Of a stretch of 64,000 nt of DNA, positions 8,054 to 14,894 are shown piece by piece. Below the pieces are notes generated by a model. It was not told the DNA's origin, searched no databases, and saw only the letters and a program-made list of their open reading frames with translations. This DNA is from Hyphomicrobiales bacterium (GTDB lineage Bacteria; Pseudomonadota; Alphaproteobacteria; Rhizobiales; Rhizobiaceae): the NCBI GenBank assembly GCA_900472925.1, contig UCJU01000008.1:1-64000 (forward strand). Direction: 5' to 3'. Position numbers and translations under genes: made by a program. Every line of letters starts with the position of its first letter. The stretch's first letter is position 1.

Positions 8054-8995
8054 ATGTTGAGCCAGATCAAAGGACTGCACCACGTCACATCCATGGCGGC
8101 CAGTGCACGGGGTAACAACCATTTCTTCACCGACACGCTCGGTCTGCGCCGCGTCAAGAAGACAGTCAACTTCGACGCGCCGGATGTCTATCACCTCTAC
8201 TATGGCGACGAAGTCGGCACGCCCGGCTCGGTCATGACCTATTTTCCTTTTCCGCATATCGCACGCGGCCGTCCGGGAACCGGCGAAGTGGGAGCGACGC
8301 TGTTTTCCGTGCCGGAGGGCTCGCTGGGTTACTGGCAGGACCGCCTTGCGAAGGCCAATGTCGACGGTTTGAAAACCGATGAAGCCTTCGGCAACAAGCG
8401 TCTGCACTTTGCTGGACCGGATGGTGACGGCTTTGCCTTGGTCGAGGTCAGGGACGATGCGCGTGCGCAGTGGACCGCCAATGGTGTTGGTGAAGATCAG
8501 GCAATCCGTGGTTTTCAGGGAGCGTCGCTGCGGCTTGCCGATGAAGGTGCAACGGCAGAACTTCTGAAGTTCATGGGTTATCAGGAAATGGACAGGCAGG
8601 ACGGTGTCTTGCGATTGGGTATGCCTGGCGGCAACGGCGCCGATATCATCGATATCGAAACGATGCCGAATATCTCCGGTGCCCGGCTTGGTGCGGGCTC
8701 CGTTCATCACATCGCCTTTGCCGTGGAAAACCGCGAGGCGCAGTTGGAGGTTCGCAAAGCGTTGATGGATACGGGGCATCAGGTCACGCCTGTCATCGAC
8801 AGAGATTACTTCTGGGCTATCTACTTCCGGACGCCCGGCGGCGTGCTGTTCGAAATCGCCACCAACGAGCCGGGCTTTGACCGGGATGAAGACACCGCGC
8901 ATCTGGGTGAGGCTTTGAAGCTGCCGTCCCAGCACGCGCATCTGCGCGCCACGCTTGAGCAGCATCTGGAGCCGTTGGACGGTGACGCGAAGTAA
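8054..8995 (+). CDS. Ring-cleaving dioxygenase, two-domain VOC family (MhqO/MhqA-like)
   Basis: 313 residues with two glyoxalase/extradiol modules. Metal ligands are suggested by GLHHVTSMA (residues 8-16), GAGSVHHIAFAVE in the second half and the terminal GGVLFEIATNEPGF. The repeated His-His-Glu arrangement is the family pattern. Members cleave or handle hydroquinone-like aromatics. It is followed after 54 bp by an esterase of the MhqD type; the same gene pair in Bacillus and other bacteria responds to quinones and diamide. The ATG at 8054 follows a CGGAGGGTTT ribosome site. The substrate is not deducible from the sequence. Confidence 0.85.
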   Translation: MLSQIKGLHHVTSMAASARGNNHFFTDTLGLRRVKKTVNFDAPDVYHLYYGDEVGTPGSVMTYFPFPHIARGRPGTGEVGATLFSVPEGSLGYWQDRLAKANVDGLKTDEAFGNKRLHFAGPDGDGFALVEVRDDARAQWTANGVGEDQAIRGFQGASLRLADEGATAELLKFMGYQEMDRQDGVLRLGMPGGNGADIIDIETMPNISGARLGAGSVHHIAFAVENREAQLEVRKALMDTGHQVTPVIDRDYFWAIYFRTPGGVLFEIATNEPGFDRDEDTAHLGEALKLPSQHAHLRATLEQHLEPLDGDAK

Positions 8996-9049
8996 ATGAC
9001 GGAAGGCTGGTCGGCTTGATGGCCGCCAGCCATTCCCAGGAGATATGCC

Positions 9050-9664
9050 ATGAGCAAGGATAACTACGTCCACAAAGTCCGTGCCGGAGCGCCCGGACAG
9101 CCTGCTTTTTTTGTGTTTCACGGTACGGGTGGCGATGAGAACCAGTTTTTCGACTTTGGGTCTCGCCTGTTGCCAAACGCTACAGTCATCTCACCACGCG
9201 GCGATGTTTCGGAATATGGCGCGGCGCGCTTTTTCCGTCGCAAGGCGGAAGGCGTCTACGACCTCGATGATCTCGATCGCGCCACCCGGCGTATGGCCGA
9301 GTTCATCACCGCCAATCGTGATTATCACGAGGCCGGACTTCTCATCGGTCTCGGCTTTTCCAACGGTGCCAACATTCTTGCCAACCTGCTGATCGAGTTC
9401 CCCGATCTGTTCGACGCAGCCGTTTTGATGCATCCGCTCATTCCATTCGAGCCGAAGCCAGCGCCAGCACTCGCGTCACGACAGGTGTTGATTACGGCGG
9501 GTGAACGCGATCCCATCTGTCCGGTGCCTTTGACCAATGGTCTGGCGGATTATTTCAGGGCGCAAGGTGGTACGGTCGAGATGGCATGGCATGCTGGCGG
9601 CCATGAAATTCGCGGGAATGAAATCGAAGCCGCGAAGTCATTTTTGGCGCCGTATATCGGATGA
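9050..9664 (+). CDS. Alpha/beta hydrolase, phospholipase/carboxylesterase family (MhqD-like)
   Basis: 204-residue single-domain hydrolase. FVFHGTGGDENQFF provides the oxyanion hole, GLGFSNGANIL the nucleophile elbow (Ser in GFSNG), GERDPICPV the acid Asp, and HAGGHEI the His. Cytosolic, with no signal peptide. ATG 9050 has an AGGAGA site. Forms a two-gene unit with the upstream ring-cleaving dioxygenase; such pairs act on aromatic electrophiles or quinones, so hydrolysis of an ester or adduct in that pathway is a reasonable inference. Confidence 0.86.
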   Translation: MSKDNYVHKVRAGAPGQPAFFVFHGTGGDENQFFDFGSRLLPNATVISPRGDVSEYGAARFFRRKAEGVYDLDDLDRATRRMAEFITANRDYHEAGLLIGLGFSNGANILANLLIEFPDLFDAAVLMHPLIPFEPKPAPALASRQVLITAGERDPICPVPLTNGLADYFRAQGGTVEMAWHAGGHEIRGNEIEAAKSFLAPYIG

Positions 9665-9712
9665 GTTCCGTCATCCCGCTATCAATGGGCACCGGTACCG
9701 CTATGCAATAGG

Positions 9713-10297
9713 CTACCGGTACCCGCAATCCTGCAGCTGCTTTTCATACCGTATCGCCATGTTGGCGGAACGGCGAGCGGCCTGCTGGATTGCGCGGTTG
9801 TTGCGCCAGACGCCGCTGGAATAACCCGCATGGCCGGAATAATAGGCCAGATAAAGATTGTACGGATCGTTGAGCGCAATGCCGTTCTGGCGGTTGCTCT
9901 TGGCGTGGTACCAGCCGACGAAGTGGATCGCATCGGTGAAGTCGGTGCGGCTGGCGTTCCAGCGGCCGGTCTCGCGCTGATAGACTTTCCACGTGCCATC
10001 CAACGCCTGGGCATAGCCATAGGCTGTGGATTTGCGTCCCCATGGAATGAAACCGAAGAGCTTGTTACGCGGTGGTCGCGCATAAGGCTGGAAGCTGGAT
10101 TCGGTGTAGATGGTAGCCATCATGACCGGAACCGGGACACCGAACTCTCGTTCTGCGGCTTGAGCATCTTTCTTCCAGTTGTTGAATATGCCGTTTCGCT
10201 GTTCGAAAATCGCACAGGCATTGGTGATCTGCGACGGAGCCGTCGCGCAGCCAGCCAAAACACTCAAAAGAAAAACGACGACAAATACGCCACGCAT
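9713..10297 (-). CDS. Lipoprotein with lysozyme-like/transglycosylase (SLT) domain
   Basis: About 194 residues from ATG 10297 (an upstream in-frame start at 10321 adds eight). A lipoprotein signal MRGVFVVVFLLSVLAGC puts the acylated Cys at residue 17. The mature part has the lysozyme-like catalytic signature: PVMMATIYTESSFQPYA with the catalytic Glu, TAYGYAQALDGTWKVYQRETG, and later LAYYSGHAGYSSGVW. It should cleave or probe peptidoglycan from the outer-membrane inner leaflet. Monocistronic. Confidence 0.85.
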   Translation of the reverse strand: MRGVFVVVFLLSVLAGCATAPSQITNACAIFEQRNGIFNNWKKDAQAAEREFGVPVPVMMATIYTESSFQPYARPPRNKLFGFIPWGRKSTAYGYAQALDGTWKVYQRETGRWNASRTDFTDAIHFVGWYHAKSNRQNGIALNDPYNLYLAYYSGHAGYSSGVWRNNRAIQQAARRSANMAIRYEKQLQDCGYR

Positions 10298-10398
10298 CGC
10301 GAAACCTCTCGTTCCGCTCATTACTAATTTGTAAATGTTAACGCCGGGTTTTGAGACAAGGTTAATTCAAATGCGATCTATTAAGGTTTTGTTGACAC

Positions 10399-11232
10399 TC
10401 AGATCCTGCCGATTGCGCTGGCCATCTGATAAAGGGCGAGGCCGGAGGCCGTGCCTGCATTGAGGCTGTCGAGTTGCGGTGACTGGGCGATACGGGCTGT
10501 GTGGAAGCGCGTTAGCACGTCGGGCGGCAGGCCGTCGCCTTCGGTTCCGATCACGAGTGCCATGCGGTTGGAAGCCGTGATCTGACGAATTTCTTGTGTG
10601 CCTGCAGGCGACAGACTCCAGATGTCGAAGCCCTCCGCTGCCAGCGTTTCCAGCAGCTCAACGGCATCGCCGCCGCGATGATAGGGCACTGAAAGCACCG
10701 AGCCGACCGAGACGCGCAGCGACTTCCGGTAAAGCGGATCGCAGCAGGTGGCGTCCATGAAAACGGCGTCTGCATAGAAAGCCGCAGCATTGCGAAACAT
10801 CGAGCCGAGATTATCGTGATTGGAAATGCCGCAGCCGACAAGCACGAGCGATGACGGCGGGAGTTGCTGAAGGGTTTGCCCCATATCCTTGTCGCTCTTG
10901 CGCTTTCCCAGCGCCAGAATGCCGCGATGCAGATTAAAGCCGACGATCGCATCCAGCACCGGTGCCGCCGCCACATAGATCGGCACATCGGATGGAAACT
11001 CGCTCAGAATATCTGCCACCCCCGCAAGACGGTTCTCGAGGATCAGAACGCTTTCTGCCTCAAAATCTCGACCGGCCTTGTGTGCTGCGGCCAACATGCG
11101 CAGCACGACCGTACCTTCCACGATAAAACGGCCTTGCCGTCCGGTCAGGTCGCGTTCGCGAATGTCCCTGAAGACGGCGATGCGTGGATCATCGGCGTCG
11201 GTTATAGAGGTGAAGGTCGGATCAACGCGCAT
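10399..11232 (-). CDS. TrmH/SpoU-family RNA 2'-O-methyltransferase
   Basis: 277 residues from ATG 11232; longer frames upstream belong to the overlapping membrane-protein gene. N-terminal substrate-binding region with RQGRFIVEGTVVLRML, then the SPOUT catalytic domain with its three motifs: VLVGCGISNHDNLGSMFRNAAAF (Asn and Arg of motif 1), MALVIGTEGDGLP (motif 2) and SPQLDSLNAGTASGLALY (motif 3). These form the trefoil knot that binds SAM. Methylates a ribose in rRNA or tRNA; which one is not evident. It overlaps the preceding gene by 11 bp, so the two are cotranscribed. Confidence 0.9.
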   Translation of the reverse strand: MRVDPTFTSITDADDPRIAVFRDIRERDLTGRQGRFIVEGTVVLRMLAAAHKAGRDFEAESVLILENRLAGVADILSEFPSDVPIYVAAAPVLDAIVGFNLHRGILALGKRKSDKDMGQTLQQLPPSSLVLVGCGISNHDNLGSMFRNAAAFYADAVFMDATCCDPLYRKSLRVSVGSVLSVPYHRGGDAVELLETLAAEGFDIWSLSPAGTQEIRQITASNRMALVIGTEGDGLPPDVLTRFHTARIAQSPQLDSLNAGTASGLALYQMASAIGRI

Positions 11233-11605
11233 CGATGGTGATGTCTGCCACGAAGCGGCCAGCCTGCACGTTGAACACCAACGCCTTGCGGGTGCCGTTT
11301 GCCAGGCGTCCGTAGAACAGCATGTCGCCGCTGGCGAAGGAGACGTTCTCAATCGTGAAGCCCTGCGGCAGGCTTGCGGTGGCCGCGACCGGCGCATCGG
11401 AGGGAACGGTCGCGCTGCTGTTGGTCGCGGTCACGGTCTTGGACGGGCCAACGGCCTTGTAGACAACCGCACCGAAGACAGCCATAAGGCTGATAAACAT
11501 CACGGAGCCCGACACGATCTGCAACCGGATCATCTTGCGGCGAACTTTTTCCATGGCCGGGTCTAACGGCTGGTCGTCCTGTTCGGCTTGCTCGATCTGC
11601 GTCAT
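11222..11605 (-). CDS. Single-pass membrane protein, uncharacterised (DUF6476-like)
   Basis: 127 residues. Acidic N-terminus (EQAEQDDQPLDPAMEKVRRKM), one membrane helix at about residues 27-50 (LQIVSGSVMFISLMAVFGAVVYKAV), then a soluble tail with small beta-rich segments (TIENVSFASGDMLFYGRL, ALVFNVQAGRFVADI). Probably N-in with a periplasmic C-terminal domain. Its 3' end overlaps the TrmH start by 11 bp, and it diverges from the RluA gene 38 bp away. No function known to me; the rhizobial family assignment is tentative. Confidence 0.7.
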   Translation of the reverse strand: MTQIEQAEQDDQPLDPAMEKVRRKMIRLQIVSGSVMFISLMAVFGAVVYKAVGPSKTVTATNSSATVPSDAPVAATASLPQGFTIENVSFASGDMLFYGRLANGTRKALVFNVQAGRFVADITIDAR

Positions 11606-11643
11606 CGGGATCCTTGGATATTGTTGATTGAACGGAAATAAGA

Positions 11644-12666
11644 ATGAACGACCCCTTTAAACAAGGCGGAGACGCAAGGAAAGTCCTGATTGCCGGGGAC
11701 GATGCCGAAGGCCGTCTGGATGCCTGGCTGGCGGCTGAGGTTGGCGGCGATCTGTCGCGCAGCCGCATCAAGGCGCTGATCGAGCAGGGCGCGGTTTTTC
11801 TCAACGACAAGCCAATCACCGAGCCGAAAAAGAAGGTGCATCCGGGCGACCGTATCGAAATCACCATGCCCGAGCCGGAAGACCCCGAGCCCAAGGGCGA
11901 GGATATTCCGCTTCAAGTGGAATATGAGGACGAAGATCTCATCGTGCTTCTCAAGCCACCTGGCCTCGTCGTGCATCCCGGTGTCGGCAATTGGACAGGT
12001 ACGCTGGTCAATGCGCTGATCCACCATTGCGGCGACAGTCTTTCCGGCATTGGCGGCGTCAAGCGCCCGGGCATTGTGCATCGCCTCGACAAGGAAACCA
12101 GCGGTGTCATGGTCGTCGCCAAGAACGATAATGCTCACCGCAAGCTGGCTGCACAATTTGCCGACCATGGTCGCACCGGCCCGCTTGAGCGCGCCTACAA
12201 AGCCATCGTCTGGGGACGCCCGAGAACATTGCGCGGCACCATCGATGCTGCCCTCGGTCGCGGTGCGGACCGCACAAAGCGCGCCGTCAAACGAGAAGAC
12301 ACCGACGATGCGCGTGAGGCCATCACCCATTACGAGGTCATCGAGCGCTATCACGAAAAGCCAGATGCGACGTCGCTCGCCTCACTGGTGGAATGCCGTC
12401 TCGAAACCGGGCGCACGCATCAAATCCGTGTCCACATGGCCCATATTGGTCATCCCTTGATCGGTGACCCCGAATATGGCGCGGCTTTTCGTACCAAGGC
12501 CAATCTGTTGCCTGACGAGGCAAAAGCAGTGGTCAACCGGTTTTCAAGACAGGCACTGCATGCGTATCTGCTGGCTTTCGAACATCCCCGCACAGGGGAG
12601 GTGATGGAGTTCGAAACAGATATGCCTGACGACATGGAAGAGCTGGCGCAAGCACTGCGAGGCTGA
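11644..12666 (+). CDS. RluA-family 23S rRNA pseudouridine synthase (RluD-like)
   Basis: 340 residues. An S4-like RNA-binding domain at about 22-78 (GRLDAWLAAEV, SRSRIKALIEQGAVFLND) precedes the catalytic domain. Motif RPGIVHRLDKETSGVMVVAK places the catalytic Asp at 149. Further motifs: ALGRG, CRLETGRTHQIRVHMAHIGHPLIGDPEYG, and FSRQALHAYLLAFEHP. The length and S4 domain fit RluD (pseudouridines in helix 69), though RluC-type specificity cannot be excluded. Start ATG 11644. Ends just before a strong hairpin at 12693-12715. Confidence 0.92.
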   Translation: MNDPFKQGGDARKVLIAGDDAEGRLDAWLAAEVGGDLSRSRIKALIEQGAVFLNDKPITEPKKKVHPGDRIEITMPEPEDPEPKGEDIPLQVEYEDEDLIVLLKPPGLVVHPGVGNWTGTLVNALIHHCGDSLSGIGGVKRPGIVHRLDKETSGVMVVAKNDNAHRKLAAQFADHGRTGPLERAYKAIVWGRPRTLRGTIDAALGRGADRTKRAVKREDTDDAREAITHYEVIERYHEKPDATSLASLVECRLETGRTHQIRVHMAHIGHPLIGDPEYGAAFRTKANLLPDEAKAVVNRFSRQALHAYLLAFEHPRTGEVMEFETDMPDDMEELAQALRG

Positions 12667-12692
12667 GGTTGCCCAAATACAGACACAGTTAC

Positions 12693-12715
12693 TTCGGGAG
12701 CCATTGGCTCCCGAA
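12693..12715 (+). terminator. Hairpin terminator after the RluA gene
   Basis: A perfect 10-bp stem TTCGGGAGCC / GGCTCCCGAA with a 3-nt loop, 27 bp after the stop. No long T-run follows, only ATCATTTCT, so termination may be partial. Confidence 0.6.
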
Positions 12716-12954
12716 ATCATTTCTACTGTCCGATATCCGTGTAAGTCGCAAAATACATTTATAATTTAGTTTATTATAATTACTTAAATAAGCGCTATAT
12801 TATCCAGTCTCATTTTTGCTTCAATTACTTCTACTTTTTGCAGTGCAATAACACATCTCGCCGAAGGTAGTATATTTTATCATATAGTCTACCGAAGATT
12901 GAATTCTACTTTGCAACCTGCTCGTCAGCATGCAGAAACCAGGGATTGCGCTCT
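12716..12954. other. AT-rich intergenic region before the methyltransferase gene
   Basis: About 240 bp that is clearly more AT-rich than its surroundings (for example the stretch 12760-12810). No credible reading frame, RNA gene or repeat was seen. It presumably holds the promoter for the methyltransferase gene; no convincing -35/-10 pair could be singled out. Confidence 0.4.
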
Positions 12955-13737
12955 ATGAACGTCAATGACCGAAAATTCATCTTTCATGATCTGCAGAAAA
13001 TCGAAGGTTATATTGATCCACCCGACGCGCTTGTTTTCACGTCATTGCTCCACGCCCAGCAAAAGAAATCTTTCGAGGGTGGCGTCGCGGAAATCGGCGT
13101 CTTCTATGGCCGCTCCTATTTTCTGCTGCGCAAAGCCGTCGGTAATGACGGCCGCGTGCTTGCGGTGGATATGTTCGATCTCGATGATGCAGACGGTGTT
13201 TGCCGGCAATACGAACGCTTTCTCGATAATGGCGTGAGACTCAACCTCAAGGTTGACGAAAGTCTTGTCATCAAGGGTGACAGCACGAAGCTAGACTCCA
13301 AGGATGTTCTGGAGAAGGTCGGCAAGGTCCGTTTCTTCAGCATCGATGGTGGCCATATGCTGCACCACGTCATCTCGGACAGTACATTGGCGATGGATGT
13401 GTTGGCCGACCACGGCGTGATCGCGTTCGACGATACGTTCAATCCGCAATGGCCTGAAGTCACCGTCGGTGTCGCAGATTTCCTGCGTGAACAGGGCGAC
13501 AGCTTCAGCGCCTTCTGTATGACGAAATACAAGACCTATGTGTGCCGGCGTGAGTATCACGATTTTTACCAGGGGGTTGTTCTGCAATCGCCGGAATTGC
13601 TGGCCTTCGACCATGTCGAAACCGAGTTTCTGGGTTCGAAAGTCACGCGACTTCACAACCCAATGGGACGCAGGATGATTTATGAACTGATGCTGCGTTC
13701 TGGTCTCACGAATTTTTCGGAACGAATTTATCGCTGA
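12955..13737 (+). CDS. Class I SAM-dependent methyltransferase (Methyltransf_24 type)
   Basis: 260 residues from ATG 12955, with AGGG ten bases upstream; a TTG at 12946 is less likely. Motif I is GGVAEIGVFYGRSYFLL, followed by GRVLAVDMFDLDD (motif II acid), KVRFFSIDGGHMLHHVISDS and HGVIAFDDTFNPQWPEV. These match small-molecule or sugar methyltransferases of this Pfam type, including those acting on surface or secondary-metabolite substrates. It is isolated between an AT-rich spacer and rpoH, so no substrate is suggested. It might be a transferred gene, judging only by the spacer. Confidence 0.78.
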   Translation: MNVNDRKFIFHDLQKIEGYIDPPDALVFTSLLHAQQKKSFEGGVAEIGVFYGRSYFLLRKAVGNDGRVLAVDMFDLDDADGVCRQYERFLDNGVRLNLKVDESLVIKGDSTKLDSKDVLEKVGKVRFFSIDGGHMLHHVISDSTLAMDVLADHGVIAFDDTFNPQWPEVTVGVADFLREQGDSFSAFCMTKYKTYVCRREYHDFYQGVVLQSPELLAFDHVETEFLGSKVTRLHNPMGRRMIYELMLRSGLTNFSERIYR

Positions 13738-13796
13738 TCTGTTTTCAAGGGACAAACGAGCAGGTAATTTTATAACGCGTGTGTGAAGCTCACGCG

Positions 13797-13824
13797 CTTG
13801 AAACGTGAGTTTCCAATACATATT
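13797..13824 (+). promoter_or_regulatory. Candidate rpoH promoter
   Basis: CTTGAA at 13797-13802 and CATATT at 13819-13824, spacer 16, about 95 bp upstream of the rpoH ATG. It resembles both a housekeeping promoter (TTGAAA / near-consensus -10) and the rhizobial heat-shock promoter (CTTGAC-N17-CYTATNT). Confidence 0.4.
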
Positions 13825-13918
13825 TGTTACGTGGGTTCGTGCGGGGTCGGAGTTCGACACGCAATTTTGGTTTGCCTGCGAAGGGAGCCAGCCTGGAACA
13901 CAGATAAGGGGGTGCTTT

Positions 13919-14821
13919 ATGGCCCGCAATAGTTTGCCTTCAATTACCGCCGGTGAAGCCGGTCTTAACCGATATCTCGATGAGATCCGCAAGTTTCCAA
14001 TGTTGGAGCCGCAAGAGGAATACATGCTTGGCAAGCGTTATGCCGAACATGGAGACCGCGACGCCGCCCACAAATTGGTGACGAGCCATCTGCGCCTCGT
14101 GGCGAAGATCGCCATGGGATACCGCGGTTATGGTCTGCCAATCGGCGAAGTTGTTTCCGAGGGCAATGTGGGCCTCATGCAGGCGGTCAAGAAGTTCGAC
14201 CCCGAGCGCGGCTTCCGCCTTGCGACATACGCGATGTGGTGGATCAAGGCGTCCATCCAGGAATATATCCTGCGGTCCTGGTCGCTGGTAAAGATGGGAA
14301 CAACGGCCAACCAGAAGCGGCTGTTCTTCAACCTTCGTCGATTAAAGGGCAAGATTCAGGCGATCGAGGATGGTGACCTTAAGCCGGAACACGTGAGTGA
14401 AATCGCCACCAAGCTTCAGGTTTCCGAGGAAGAAGTCATCTCGATGAACCGTCGCCTGCACGGCGATGCGTCCTTGAATGCGCCGATCAAGGCCGCAGAA
14501 GGGGAGGCAGGACAATGGCAGGACTGGCTTGTGGACGATCACGAGAGCCAGGAAACGGTGCTTATTCAGCAGGACGAACTGGAGACTCGACGTCGCATGC
14601 TGTCCCGCGCCATGGGCGTGCTGAACGACCGTGAGCGGCGTATCTTTGAAGCGCGTCGTCTGTCAGAAGACCCGGTGACGCTGGAAGACTTGTCGACGGA
14701 GTTCGACATCAGCCGTGAACGGGTACGCCAGATCGAAGTCCGTGCCTTTGAAAAGGTTCAGGAGGCTGTCCAGAAGGATGCACTCGAGACTGCGAAGTCC
14801 TTGCGTGTCGTGGATGCCTAA
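13919..14821 (+). CDS. rpoH: RNA polymerase sigma-32 factor, heat shock
   Basis: 301 residues, the alphaproteobacterial RpoH size. The ATG at 13919 is preferred because AAGGGGG lies 7 nt upstream; an earlier frame start gives an unrelated leader. Region 2 reads HLRLVAKIAMGYRGYGLPIGEVVSEGNVGLMQAVKKFDPERGFRLATYAMWWIKASIQEYILRSW with the core-binding and -10 recognition helices. The RpoH box is QKRLFFNLRRLKGK. Region 4 is RRIFEARRLSEDPVTLEDLSTEFDISRERVRQIEVRAFEKV. It directs polymerase to chaperone and protease genes after protein-folding stress. Transcribed alone and ended by a strong terminator. Confidence 0.94.
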   Translation: MARNSLPSITAGEAGLNRYLDEIRKFPMLEPQEEYMLGKRYAEHGDRDAAHKLVTSHLRLVAKIAMGYRGYGLPIGEVVSEGNVGLMQAVKKFDPERGFRLATYAMWWIKASIQEYILRSWSLVKMGTTANQKRLFFNLRRLKGKIQAIEDGDLKPEHVSEIATKLQVSEEEVISMNRRLHGDASLNAPIKAAEGEAGQWQDWLVDDHESQETVLIQQDELETRRRMLSRAMGVLNDRERRIFEARRLSEDPVTLEDLSTEFDISRERVRQIEVRAFEKVQEAVQKDALETAKSLRVVDA

Positions 14822-14841
14822 ACACATTTTTTCTTAAAAGG

Positions 14842-14877
14842 AAAAAGCCCCGGATGTTCGCATCCGGGGCTTTTTTT
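14842..14877. terminator. Strong bidirectional terminator between rpoH and the acidic membrane protein
   Basis: 15-bp perfect stem (AAAAAGCCCCGGATG / CATCCGGGGCTTTTT) with a TTCG tetraloop and a T-run on both strands. It serves rpoH from the left and the leftward gene ending at 14895. Confidence 0.93.
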
Positions 14878-14894
14878 ATGGGTCGAAAGAGACC

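Noticed and set aside
7799-9121. 440-codon minus-strand frame opposite the ring-cleaving dioxygenase
   Set aside because: Antisense shadow; the plus-strand protein has clear metal-ligand motifs and a good ribosome site.
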